Below are positions 16,178-24,533 of a stretch of DNA of 64,000 nucleotides, piece by piece. This DNA is from Christensenella hongkongensis (GTDB lineage Bacteria; Bacillota; Clostridia; Christensenellales; Christensenellaceae): NCBI RefSeq assembly GCF_000981035.1, contig NZ_LAYJ01000102.1, positions 1 to 64,000 of the forward strand, in the 5' to 3' direction. The first letter of the stretch is position 1. The number at the start of each line of letters is the position of its first letter. Position numbers and translations under genes: made by a program. Under the pieces are notes generated by a model, which was not told the DNA's origin, did no database searches, and saw only the letters and a list, made by a program, of their open reading frames with translations.

Positions 16178-17919
16178 TCCGCAAACTGCAAAAACATTAT
16201 GCCCTGACGGAAAGAGGGGCGAAAGATCTCGTAAAGGCGACGTTGTGGACTGTGGGTGCGAACCTGAGCCTGATGGTGCCGATCGGCCTGTTGATGCTGG
16301 CGCTCATGCAAATCATAAACGCCCTCATGGCCGGAGGGGATCCCGCTCAGGGAGTATGGGGATATACGGCGCTGGCAGCAGGACTTGTCGCCGTCATCTA
16401 TATCGTCCATTGGTTCCAATATAAATCGCTGTATATCGCAACCTATCAGGAAAGCGCAAACCGGCGTATACGCCTTGCGGAAAAGCTCAGGGAACTGCCC
16501 TTGTCCTTCTTTGGAAAGAGGGACCTGTCAGACCTGACGGCTACGCTGATGTCGGACAGTGCATCCCTCGAGCAGGCGTTCTCACATTTTGTCCCGCAGC
16601 TTTACGGCACAATCATCTCCACGATCATTATCGCGGTCGGCATGATTGCGTTTGATTGGCGGATGGGACTGGCGGTGCTTTGGGTGGTGCCGGTTGCCGC
16701 GCTTTTGGTGCTCGCATCCAAAAAGGCTCAGGATAAAGCAGGGACGCGCACGCTTCTTGCAAAGCGCGTTGCAACGGACGGCCTGCAGGAACTTCTCGAA
16801 ACGGTAAAGGACATAAAGGCCTGCAACCAGAAAGAAACGTATCTGAGGGGGCTTGACGAAAAGCTTGATTTTGCGGAAAAAGCAACCATCCATTCAGAGC
16901 TCGTATCGGGAACCTGCATTACCTCGGCGCAGGCGTTCCTGAAAATCGGCCTTGCCACCACGGTGCTGGTGGGAATCGGATTGCTGGTTGCCGGACAGAT
17001 CGACGTTCTGGTGTTTCTGGTCTACCTGATCGCCGCTTCCCGTATTTACGATCCGGTCAAGGCAGCGTTCGAAAATATGGCGGCGGTCTTCAATATGCAA
17101 ATCAAGATTGAACGGATGCGCGCGATTGAGGAACAACCGGTACAGACGGGGATGGACCATTATTCCCCCAAGGGATATGATATCGTGTTTGACCACGTAA
17201 AATTTGCGTACAACGAAGATGAAGGAGTGCTTGAAGACGTATCCTTTACGGCAAAGCAGGGAGAGGTAACGGCTCTCGTCGGCCCATCAGGCGGCGGCAA
17301 GAGTACCGCCACAAAGCTTGCCGCGCGGTTCTGGGATGTGAACGGAGGAAAAATTACGCTGGGCGGCGTGGACGTTGCCACCGTAGAACCGGAGGCGCTT
17401 CTCACCAACTATGCAATCGTATTTCAGGATGTGGTGCTGTTCCACGATACGGTAATGGAAAATATACGGCTGGGGCGAAGGGACGCGTCGGACGAGGATG
17501 TGCTGGCAGCGGCAAAAGCCGCACAGTGCGACGAATTTGTAAAAAAACTGCCGGAGGGTTACCAGACGGTAATCGGCGAAAACGGATCCACCCTTTCCGG
17601 TGGAGAACGCCAGCGCATCTCCATTGCAAGGGCGCTCCTGAAGGACGCTCCGGTTATCCTGCTTGACGAAGCAACGGCAAGCCTGGATGTGGAAAACGAG
17701 ACGGCGGTGCAGGAAGCGATTTCAGGACTGGTGCAAAATAAGACGGTGCTTATCATCGCCCACCGTATGCGCACCGTAATGGGCGCGGATAAGGTCGTCG
17801 TTCTCGCGGACGGCAACGTAGCGGAAACAGGCTCGCCACAGGAGCTCGCAAAAAAGCAGGGAGCATTCGCGCATATGGTGGAGCTGCAACAGGAAAGTGC
17901 GGGGTGGAGCATCTCATGA
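16174..17919 (+). CDS. ABC exporter-type protein, IrtB-like half of a pair
   Basis: 581 residues from the ATG at 16174 after AGGAGG, overlapping the first half by four bases. Six membrane helices precede an ATPase domain with GPSGGGKST, LSGGERQR and VILLDEATASLDVENE. The ends QQESAGWSIS and KKSAGWQIG link it to the exporter fragment at 6725-6895. Together with the preceding gene it forms a heterodimer. The stop overlaps the DtxR-family start, so regulator and transporter are translated together. Confidence 0.87.
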   Translation: MIRKLQKHYALTERGAKDLVKATLWTVGANLSLMVPIGLLMLALMQIINALMAGGDPAQGVWGYTALAAGLVAVIYIVHWFQYKSLYIATYQESANRRIRLAEKLRELPLSFFGKRDLSDLTATLMSDSASLEQAFSHFVPQLYGTIISTIIIAVGMIAFDWRMGLAVLWVVPVAALLVLASKKAQDKAGTRTLLAKRVATDGLQELLETVKDIKACNQKETYLRGLDEKLDFAEKATIHSELVSGTCITSAQAFLKIGLATTVLVGIGLLVAGQIDVLVFLVYLIAASRIYDPVKAAFENMAAVFNMQIKIERMRAIEEQPVQTGMDHYSPKGYDIVFDHVKFAYNEDEGVLEDVSFTAKQGEVTALVGPSGGGKSTATKLAARFWDVNGGKITLGGVDVATVEPEALLTNYAIVFQDVVLFHDTVMENIRLGRRDASDEDVLAAAKAAQCDEFVKKLPEGYQTVIGENGSTLSGGERQRISIARALLKDAPVILLDEATASLDVENETAVQEAISGLVQNKTVLIIAHRMRTVMGADKVVVLADGNVAETGSPQELAKKQGAFAHMVELQQESAGWSIS

Positions 17920-18410
17920 AGAAAAAGACAAAAAACCACTCCCACGCGTCAGGTGAGGATTACCTGGAGGCAATCCTGGTATTAAAGCAAAAAAAAGGTC
18001 TGGTCAGGCCGATTGACCTGGTTCGTTATATGGATTATACGAGGCCAAGCATCAGCAGGGCGGTTGCGGTACTGCGAAAGGAAGGCTATTTACAGCCGGA
18101 TACCGGCAATGAGCTTGAATTGACGCAAGCCGGAATGGAGCTCGCGCAGAAGGTTTACGAACGCCACCGTTTTTTTACCCGCCAGTTGACCGAAGCCGGA
18201 GTCGATCCCAAAACCGCCGAGCAGGACGCCTGCCGGATCGAACATGTGATCAGCGACGAAAGCTTTGAAAAACTGAAAAAACACGTCGGCAGAGACGGCG
18301 GGAAAGGCGCCGGCGAACAGAAGAAAACCGATATCCGGAGCGGCGTTGGGCAACAGTTGGGCCTGTATTCCAACGTGTGGAAGGAAACGGGCAAAGGAGG
18401 TCCAAATTGA
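17916..18410 (+). CDS. DtxR-family metal-dependent regulator
   Basis: 164 residues from the ATG at 17916, overlapping the exporter stop (ATGA). GEDYLEAILVLKQKKGLVRPIDLVRYMDYTRPSISRAV is the winged-helix DNA-binding region of DtxR/MntR/IdeR proteins. YERHRFFTRQLTEAGV and DACRIEHVISDESFEKLKKHV form the dimer and metal-binding part (E, H and C residues present). The family represses metal genes when Fe(II) or Mn(II) is bound. It lacks an SH3-like third domain; the tail after ~135 is Gly/Lys-rich. It is the best candidate for binding the GTTAG-N6-CTAAC palindromes, whose half-sites resemble the DtxR box. Confidence 0.85.
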   Translation: MKKKTKNHSHASGEDYLEAILVLKQKKGLVRPIDLVRYMDYTRPSISRAVAVLRKEGYLQPDTGNELELTQAGMELAQKVYERHRFFTRQLTEAGVDPKTAEQDACRIEHVISDESFEKLKKHVGRDGGKGAGEQKKTDIRSGVGQQLGLYSNVWKETGKGGPN

Positions 18411-19009
18411 AAAGCATATTACAGAATACAAGAAAGCCCACAGGTTTTTGGGGACGCGCAATCCTCCGCGGAATGAACGCGGGGCACGCGCAGCTGGCGG
18501 ATTGGGGGCTTTCCCACCTCAGTCCTGCGCCCGGTGCAAGGGTGCTTGATATTGGCTGTGGGGGAGGCGCAAATATAGAAAAACTGCTATCCCTTTGTCC
18601 GAATGGATTTGTGGACGGGGTTGATTATTCAGAGGAAAGCGTGAAGATGAGCCGAAAGAAAAATGCCGCGGCTTTGGGAAAACGTTGTGAGGTTGTGCAG
18701 GGAAATGTGATGGCGCTTCCTTATGAAGACGGCCTGTTTGATGTGGTAACGGCGTTTGAGACCGTGTATTTCTGGCCGGACCTTTCCGTCGCATTTTTGC
18801 AGGTGCACAGGGTGCTTAAGCCGGGCGGCGTATTCCTGCTTGTTTGCGAGGAGAGCAACCCGGAAAATACGGCGTGGACAGACCGGATCGACGGAATGAA
18901 GATTTATTCGGGCGATGATCTGGAAAACAGGCTCCGTTCAGCCGGATTTACGGATATCGTTGCGCATCAGCAAAAAAAGGGATGGCTTTGCCTGTCCGCA
19001 CGTTCCTGA
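18407..19009 (+). CDS. Class I SAM-dependent methyltransferase
   Basis: 200 residues from the TTG at 18407, placed five bases after AAAGGAGGT and overlapping the DtxR stop (TTGA). Motif I VLDIGCGGGANIEKL, GVDYSEESVKMSRKK (acidic loop), VVQGNVMALPYEDGLFDVV and RVLKPGGVFLLVCE define the Rossmann-fold methyltransferase 11/25 group. It is the last gene before a terminator. Its location with the IrtAB-like pair suggests action on a metallophore or metal-related small molecule; the substrate is not visible from sequence. Confidence 0.87.
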   Translation: MKSILQNTRKPTGFWGRAILRGMNAGHAQLADWGLSHLSPAPGARVLDIGCGGGANIEKLLSLCPNGFVDGVDYSEESVKMSRKKNAAALGKRCEVVQGNVMALPYEDGLFDVVTAFETVYFWPDLSVAFLQVHRVLKPGGVFLLVCEESNPENTAWTDRIDGMKIYSGDDLENRLRSAGFTDIVAHQQKKGWLCLSARS

Positions 19010-19032
19010 TAGAACGGTTGCCTGTCAAATAC

Positions 19033-19063
19033 AATGGAGGAAACCTGTTTTCCTCCATTTTTT
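19033..19063 (+). terminator. Terminator after the methyltransferase
   Basis: AATGGAGGAAA pairs with TTTCCTCCATT around a short CCTG loop and ends in TTTTTT. Confidence 0.85.
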
Positions 19064-19099
19064 GCATTCGGTAAAATGAAATATCGATGAGAATCCATC

Positions 19100-19156
19100 T
19101 TGACATCTTTTTCAGGAACAGGTAAACTGAAAAATGGGTAAGCAATAGCTAACCCA
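19100..19156 (+). promoter_or_regulatory. Promoter and shared palindrome (copy 4) of the ferrosome-like operon
   Basis: TTGACA (19100-19105), 17 bases, TAAACT (19123-19128). Right at the start point sits a palindrome at 19135-19156 with outer arms TGGGT/ACCCA and inner AGC/GCT. Read on the minus strand its core is GTTAGC-TATT-GCTTAC, matching the other three copies. Binding here would block transcription. Confidence 0.8.
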
Positions 19157-19212
19157 TATATTTTATGCGGGAATTAGCACCGGCTTACTTCATTGCCGGT
19201 CAGGGGGACATT

Positions 19213-19800
19213 ATGAGCGGTGGATTTTTAGCGGCGGCGTTGCTGCCCATTCTTGGAAACATGATTTTAAACGGCGGTAAAAACAAGCGTAAGCCAAACC
19301 AGCTGAATCTGCCTTCGTTCCGCGGCGTGCTGGAAGTGAAAAGCGCTGTTGACGGCAGGATCCGTTTTTCCATTCCGTTTTTGAAAGGCAACGGGCAGAT
19401 GGCCGCACAGGCCGAGCAGCAAATCAGCAGGCTAAAGCCGGTTTCGCAGGTCTCGATCAATACGGTCACAGGCTCGCTTTTGGTCTGCTACGACAGTTGC
19501 GCAGTGCAGCCGCAGCTTTTGCAGGCGGCTGTTATGAAACTGCTGGGCCTGGAAGAAGCTGCAAACGAAAGCGGAGGTTCCCTGCTTGGACGGGAATGCC
19601 GCACATTTGCGCAATCCATGAACCATGCCGTTGCGGATAAAACCGGCGGACTGATGGACCTGAACTTTTTAATCTCAATTCTTATGATGGGCGTTGGGAT
19701 GTTTTTTGTTTTGAAAAATCCGGCGAAGTTCCCCAACGGGTATACGCTGCTTCGCTGGGGAACCAATCAACTGCTTGGACAAAGGGGCGCCGGCGAATGA
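19213..19800 (+). CDS. HMA-like (HMA2) protein with C-terminal membrane helix
   Basis: 195 residues from the ATG at 19213 after AGGGGGA; an ATG at 19165 lacks a site and lies close to the operator. A hydrophobic N-terminus is followed by a ferredoxin-like domain with VDGRIRFSIPFLKGN and QVSINTVTGSLLVCYD, which resembles an HMA domain but lacks CxxC. A membrane helix (LNFLISILMMGVGMFFVL) is near the end. It is the first of four consecutive proteins with a GR(I/L)R motif. In ferrosome clusters, HMA-like membrane proteins accompany the ATPase. The stop overlaps the next start. Confidence 0.72.
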   Translation: MSGGFLAAALLPILGNMILNGGKNKRKPNQLNLPSFRGVLEVKSAVDGRIRFSIPFLKGNGQMAAQAEQQISRLKPVSQVSINTVTGSLLVCYDSCAVQPQLLQAAVMKLLGLEEAANESGGSLLGRECRTFAQSMNHAVADKTGGLMDLNFLISILMMGVGMFFVLKNPAKFPNGYTLLRWGTNQLLGQRGAGE

Positions 19801-20198
19801 GCGGATGGAAGGCAGGAGCGATCAAGTCTTTTTTTCGCGTGGTTATAAATTCAGATATCCCCGGGCGGCTGCGCATTAAAATTAAGAATTTCCGACTGAT
19901 TCCGGAGACGGGCGTAAACGCCTCGTTACCGTATATTTCAAAGGCATTTGGAATATTGCCGGGCGTAAAAAGCGCCCGGCTGAATCCGAAGGTCGGCAGC
20001 CTGCTGATTATTTATGATCCGCTTAAGGTCAATACGAAAAAAATACTTGAATGGATCAATATCATGATAGAAACAGGCGTAAAATATGCGCCGGTCATTG
20101 CCCGTTCCGGTATCAGGGAACCCGCGCGCATAGAGGCTTTTTTAATTGAGCGGCTTACAAGGCGCGTGCCGGATATGGAAAAAACGGAGGAACTATGA
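19797..20198 (+). CDS. HMA-like (HMA2) protein, small
   Basis: 133 residues, start overlapping the previous stop (ATGA). SDIPGRLRIKIKNFRLIPE and GVKSARLNPKVGSLLIIYDPLKV show the same ferredoxin-like pattern with the GRLR motif and no CxxC. No clear membrane helix was seen. The stop overlaps the P-type ATPase start (ATGA). It could be a cytoplasmic or peripheral partner of the ATPase. Its function is unknown. Confidence 0.7.
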   Translation: MSGWKAGAIKSFFRVVINSDIPGRLRIKIKNFRLIPETGVNASLPYISKAFGILPGVKSARLNPKVGSLLIIYDPLKVNTKKILEWINIMIETGVKYAPVIARSGIREPARIEAFLIERLTRRVPDMEKTEEL

Positions 20199-22399
20199 TA
20201 AACAGCAAAATTACGTTTCATGGGGTGACGCTGCGGCAAACCACGGGACGCATACGCCTGCACTATGAAGGCATTCGTTACCTGAAAGATTATTATAAGG
20301 AAATCGGCAAAAAGCTGTGCGCAATGGCGCATATTGATTCCGTTACCTTTAATGCAGTAACGGAGAACCTCTTGGTTTATTACAGGCATAACAAGCGTGT
20401 GGCGGACCGGTTGCAGGAAACCATAGATTCCGTACTGGAACCGTATGCGATGCAGGCATATAAGGCCATAAAAGAGGAAAACGCCCGCCAGTCTGCAACA
20501 GAGACAGAACAGCCGGGCGCGGATTCCAAATCTATTCTGAAAAGGCTGGCGGTTTCAGGTACTACGGTTGCCCTTGGAAATACCCTTTTGAGAAATTATG
20601 CCAAAACGGAACTTCTGAAGGTTCCCTATCTTGGAAAGTTTACAACCTTTCCCGCGATTGTGAGCCTTGGCCTTACCGTACCGCTTTTTCAGTCGGCGTG
20701 GAAGGGGCTTGTGCGCGATAAAAAGCTAAACGCGGATTTTTTGACCGTGACTTCTATTGTGGCCAGCATACTGCTCGGGCAAAGCTTTTCCGCCCTCACC
20801 ATTATTATGCTGTCGGATGTTGCTGAATTTATGACTACTTATACGATAGAGCGTACGCGCAAGTCTATCAAAAAGCTGCTCAGCGTGGAAGATGCGTATG
20901 CGTGGAAGATGCTGGAAAGCGGGGAGCTTGAGCATTGCCCGATTGAGGATATCATAATTGGGGATACGGTGGTCATTCACACGGGCGAAAAGGTGACGGT
21001 GGACGGAGAGGTGCTTACCGGCCAGGCGCTTGTGGACCAAAGCTCCACAACAGGGGAGTTTTTGCCGGTTGTGTGCAAGGAAGGCGATAAAATTTTTGCG
21101 GGCTCTATCATAAAAAGCGGCGTTGTAACAGTGCGCGCCCTAAAGGTTGGCGACGACACGGTTGTTTCGCGCATCATCAATATGGTGGAAAACGTTGCTT
21201 CGCAAAAAGCGCCCATCCAGCACTATGCAGATCAGTTTTCCAATTATCTTGTCCCGCTTAATTTCCTCGCCGCCATTGCGGTTTATGCGGTTACGCGCAG
21301 GCCGGATCAGGCCCTGAAAATGCTGGTGATCGATTATTCCTGCGGAATTAAACTTTCCACAGCGGCGGCTTTTTCCGCGGCAATCAACGCTGCCGTGAGG
21401 CGCGGTATATTAATCAAGGGCGGCGCTTTTCTGGAGCGTATGAGTGATGCGAACACCATCATTTTTGACAAAACGGGAACCATCACGGAAGGAAAACCGG
21501 AGGTGGTGGCCGCCAAAATACTTACAAAGGAATATACGGAGCGCGAGGTGGTGGCGCTTGCCTGCGCTGCGGAGGAAACCTCCAGCCATCCGCTTGCCGG
21601 CGCAATTTTGGATTACGGTACCAGGATGGGCGTTGAAATACCGGTCCACAGCGATACTGTGACCGTAATCTCCAAGGGCAGCAGCACCATGGTGGACGGA
21701 AAATGTATCCGTGCGGGCAGCCTTGCCTATATGCGGGAGAACAAAATCAGGGTGCCGCGATCCGCGCAGATGCCGGCTGAAGTTGGCATTGCAACCTATA
21801 TTGCGGCGGACCATACCCTGCTTGGCGTGCTGTGCGCGATGGATAAGCCGCGCACCAATATCCGCAGGGCAGTCAACAACCTCCGGAATAAGGGAATCGA
21901 CGAAATCTCCCTTCTGACAGGAGACAGCAAAGAGCAGGCGGGTGCGGTTGCCTCCCAGATCGGCGCGGATTCCTATCAGGCGGAGCTTTTGCCGGAGCAA
22001 AAGGCGGAAGCCGTATTAAAGCTGCAGGCCGACGGAAACAGGGTGGTTATGGTGGGCGACGGCATCAATGACGCGCCTGCGCTGTCCTATGCGGACGTAG
22101 GGATTTCGCTTGGAAGCAAATCCACGGACGTCGCCATGGAAACGTCCGATATTGTAATCGGGCGAAACGATCCCATGCTGATTCCGCAGGTCAGGGATAT
22201 TTCGAGCAAAACAATGGAGATCGTCAAGCAGAATTTCGGAATGGTAATCGGCATCAATACGCTGGGGCTTATTTTGGGAGCGGCGAGCAACATATCCGTT
22301 TTCTGGAGCGCGATGCTGCACAATATGAGTACGATTGCAGTGGTTGGCAATTCCTGCCGCCTGCTGTTTTACGATAAGGAACGGGAGAAGGATTTATAA
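20195..22399 (+). CDS. fezB: P1B-type ATPase, FezB-like, with GRIR HMA domain and SCG motif
   Basis: 734 residues. An N-terminal HMA-like domain (GRIRLHYEG at 18-26, no CxxC) is followed by the P-type core: TTGE (285-288), transmembrane motif YSCGIKLST (381-389), phosphorylation site DKTGTITEG (Asp425), TSSHPLAG (462-469) and GDGINDAPAL (621-630). The final helices carry HNMSTIAVVGNSCRLL. SCG replaces the CPC/CPH/SPC of other P1B groups and is close to the SCA motif attributed to P1B-6 ATPases, the group that includes FezB of ferrosomes. It probably moves iron across a membrane. The assignment rests on motifs and the surrounding HMA2 genes. Confidence 0.75.
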   Translation: MINSKITFHGVTLRQTTGRIRLHYEGIRYLKDYYKEIGKKLCAMAHIDSVTFNAVTENLLVYYRHNKRVADRLQETIDSVLEPYAMQAYKAIKEENARQSATETEQPGADSKSILKRLAVSGTTVALGNTLLRNYAKTELLKVPYLGKFTTFPAIVSLGLTVPLFQSAWKGLVRDKKLNADFLTVTSIVASILLGQSFSALTIIMLSDVAEFMTTYTIERTRKSIKKLLSVEDAYAWKMLESGELEHCPIEDIIIGDTVVIHTGEKVTVDGEVLTGQALVDQSSTTGEFLPVVCKEGDKIFAGSIIKSGVVTVRALKVGDDTVVSRIINMVENVASQKAPIQHYADQFSNYLVPLNFLAAIAVYAVTRRPDQALKMLVIDYSCGIKLSTAAAFSAAINAAVRRGILIKGGAFLERMSDANTIIFDKTGTITEGKPEVVAAKILTKEYTEREVVALACAAEETSSHPLAGAILDYGTRMGVEIPVHSDTVTVISKGSSTMVDGKCIRAGSLAYMRENKIRVPRSAQMPAEVGIATYIAADHTLLGVLCAMDKPRTNIRRAVNNLRNKGIDEISLLTGDSKEQAGAVASQIGADSYQAELLPEQKAEAVLKLQADGNRVVMVGDGINDAPALSYADVGISLGSKSTDVAMETSDIVIGRNDPMLIPQVRDISSKTMEIVKQNFGMVIGINTLGLILGAASNISVFWSAMLHNMSTIAVVGNSCRLLFYDKEREKDL

Positions 22400-23145
22400 T
22401 GCTGCATTCGGATTTGGAAGTATTGCATACGGTGCGCGGAAGGATCAGGGTGCGCCTGCCCGAAGGGCTTTCCGATCCCGGCGCCGCGGGCTTTTTCCTG
22501 TGCGGACAGAAGGAAGTGAACGGATTTCGCTATAATCCTGTGATCAGGACGGCGCTTGTGTGGTACGAGGGGATTTCGCAGGACGAGATACTGGCGCGTC
22601 TTGCGGTCGCTTACGCAAACCAAAACGGAATGAAATACATTCATTTAAAGAATTGCCAGGCAAAGAAAACGCCTAACATTACGCCAAGCGGAAGGATTGC
22701 CCTTGCAACCATTCTTGCAAACATTGCGGTGCAGGTTTTTATGCCCGCAACAATACTTGCCAATATCACAAAATGGTGCGCGGTCGGGACGACGGCGGGT
22801 GCGGTGATCGAGCATGGATATCATGAGCTGTGCGAGCAGGGCGCCTTTGATCCGGAGGTCATGTCCATCATGTATCTGGCCAATGCGGTAAATAAAGGGC
22901 AGACGATCTATGCCACGCCGCTGGTGTGGCTGATTACATTTGGGCGGCACCTGTTTCGTCCAAGTGACCGGGGCGTTATGCTCAAAATCGAAGAGGGCTG
23001 CGAAAACGAATATTACGTGCGCGTGGTGCGGGACACAAAAAATCCTAAGAAAACAGCTTTCCTGGGAGAGTTTTTTAACCGTTACCTGCAAACCTATCCG
23101 CAGATGCCGCTTGCTTCCGGCGGGCGTTTTATCGTGCAGGAGTAA
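22399..23145 (+). CDS. HMA-like (HMA2) membrane protein
   Basis: 248 residues; start overlaps the ATPase stop by one base (TAATG). VLHTVRGRIRVRLPEGL near the N-terminus is the fourth GRIR motif in a row, followed by NPVIRTALVWYE. Hydrophobic segments lie at ~95-120 and ~160-185, between which is GAVIEHGYHELCEQG. The C-terminal third is soluble. It resembles the membrane HMA2 proteins that flank ferrosome-type ATPases. No enzymatic motif was seen. Confidence 0.7.
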   Translation: MLHSDLEVLHTVRGRIRVRLPEGLSDPGAAGFFLCGQKEVNGFRYNPVIRTALVWYEGISQDEILARLAVAYANQNGMKYIHLKNCQAKKTPNITPSGRIALATILANIAVQVFMPATILANITKWCAVGTTAGAVIEHGYHELCEQGAFDPEVMSIMYLANAVNKGQTIYATPLVWLITFGRHLFRPSDRGVMLKIEEGCENEYYVRVVRDTKNPKKTAFLGEFFNRYLQTYPQMPLASGGRFIVQE

Positions 23146-23241
23146 AAACCGGAAGGGGGTTCCGCCAAAGGGACGGAGCGTGCCCGGAATATAGTGTGAA
23201 ACCGGCCAAAAGCCGGATCGATAAAGGAGGATAAAAAACTT

Positions 23242-23532
23242 ATGATGAGCGGACTTGCAAAAGGACTCTTGATCGGATTTGGAATCAGCGCGGTAGGATT
23301 TTATTTCTACAAAAAAAACGAGCAGAAGGTGGATTCGTTTTTGCGCGGGCATGGACTGCCGGTTCCAGATTCCGGAAAAATGAATCTTTCAGACCTGTCG
23401 CTTGAAGAACTCATGGAAACAAAAGAGGACATCGAGGATATCATTGCAGAACGTGAAATGAGCGGCGAAAGCAGCGTCATAACCTGCACGGCAGAAACCG
23501 TTAAGCTGGAAGAAAAGCCTGAAAAAGCATAA
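23242..23532 (+). CDS. Small membrane-anchored protein, last gene of the ferrosome-like operon
   Basis: 96 residues, ATG after AAAGGAGG. One N-terminal membrane helix (LAKGLLIGFGISAVGFYFY) is followed by a basic stretch and an acidic soluble tail (MNLSDLSLEELMETKEDIEDIIAERE). It follows the HMA2 protein after ~96 non-coding bases with a small ACCGGC/GCCGGAT hairpin, and a terminator comes next. A structural or scaffold role in the same system is inferred from position only. Confidence 0.65.
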   Translation: MMSGLAKGLLIGFGISAVGFYFYKKNEQKVDSFLRGHGLPVPDSGKMNLSDLSLEELMETKEDIEDIIAEREMSGESSVITCTAETVKLEEKPEKA

Positions 23533-23561
23533 GGTTCCTTTGAAAGAAAAACATAATTCGT

Positions 23562-23597
23562 AAAAAACCGTACCCTTATTTGCTGTACGGTTTTTTG
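23562..23597 (+). terminator. Terminator of the ferrosome-like operon
   Basis: AAAAACCGTAC pairs with GTACGGTTTTTT around an 11-base loop. Confidence 0.9.
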
Positions 23598-23640
23598 CGT
23601 ATTGATTGCCCGGGATAAAGCAAAAAACCATGTAAAAAAG

Positions 23641-23679
23641 AAAGGCCAATGGAAGAATTTTTCTGCCATTGGCCTTTTT
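23641..23679. terminator. Second, bidirectional terminator
   Basis: AAAGGCCAATGG pairs with CCATTGGCCTTTTT. It has A-rich and T-rich flanks and lies between two convergent genes. Confidence 0.85.
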
Positions 23680-23709
23680 CCTGAAGTAGAAACGGGTTTG
23701 GGTTTCGTA

Positions 23710-24249
23710 TTACCAGACCGGCGATAAGGGGGTTATCCTCATCAGGCACATATCGTCGCCCGCTTTGATGCTTTTCAGCAGGTCGACCTCCACCTCGCAG
23801 CCCCATACGTCTTCAAAAAGCTCTTTGCTGTAACCCATCGTGCAGTAGCACCATGTTTTCGTGTCGAGCCGTTTTACGTTTGCGAGCATGGGGCAGGGGC
23901 AAAACGGAAAGCTCAGGTACAAGGCTCCGTCCTCTGTGAAAAGACCGGCGTTGTGCGCTTTTTCGCTGCCCGCAAATTCCTCCATATTGTTTGCCGAGCG
24001 GGTAAGCTCCCGTACCAAAGCCTTTTTTTCGTCCATGCCGTAACCGCACTGGCAGCCCATTCGCAGGCGCTTCAAGGTCTGTGTGTCAAAAGCGGCCTCC
24101 ATTCGTTTCATGGTTTCACAAACCCATGCTGCGTCGTCCATACTGCCTGCGCCGCCTTCGTATACGATTGCCGCCGCAAGCTCTTCCCCCGCGGCAGCTT
24201 TTATCCTTTCAAACAGGGCTGTTTCCTGCATCTTCCTGATATCAAACAT
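23710..24249 (-). CDS. Cys-rich protein of unknown function (DUF6144-like)
   Basis: 179 residues. MGCQCGYGMDEKKALV, FPFCPCPMLANV and TWCYCTMGYSKELFE give three Cys-x-Cys pairs, and the C-terminus has VDLLKSIKAGDDMCL. The pattern fits proteins annotated DUF6144 or related to the thiazoline-carboxylate hydrolase-like group, though that link is from memory. The three CxC pairs suggest metal binding. It is transcribed towards the ferrosome-like operon and separated by terminators, so the two are not one unit. Confidence 0.65.
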   Translation of the reverse strand: MFDIRKMQETALFERIKAAAGEELAAAIVYEGGAGSMDDAAWVCETMKRMEAAFDTQTLKRLRMGCQCGYGMDEKKALVRELTRSANNMEEFAGSEKAHNAGLFTEDGALYLSFPFCPCPMLANVKRLDTKTWCYCTMGYSKELFEDVWGCEVEVDLLKSIKAGDDMCLMRITPLSPVW

Positions 24250-24480
24250 ATCATTACCTCATTTCTGTATTTCATAAATTGGGTGCACTAAAACAACTGC
24301 GAAGCATAAGGCTGTTCGCACCGTTTTATTTTGGATTGTTTTATTGATGGTTCGATATCAGCAAAAGATTGGATCGAGCATAATGATGTCCTTTGAATTC
24401 AAATTACGTATCAGTTTAGCATGAAACCGGCAGGAGGTCAAACGCACGCAATCTGTACGGCCGTTTCTCCCCAAAACATA
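24250..24480. other. Intergenic region
   Basis: About 230 bases with no gene supported. It should hold the promoter of the Cys-rich gene on the minus strand, but no convincing -35/-10 pair was found. Confidence 0.4.
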
Positions 24481-24513
24481 AAAACAAAAAGAACCGCCTT
24501 TGCAGAACGGTTC
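24481..24513 (-). terminator. Terminator of the glycyl radical enzyme operon
   Basis: On the minus strand GAACCG and CGGTTC enclose an 11-base loop and are followed by TTTTTGTTTTT, 20 bases after the activase stop. Confidence 0.85.
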
Positions 24514-24533
24514 TCTCTGTTTTATCATGGGAA

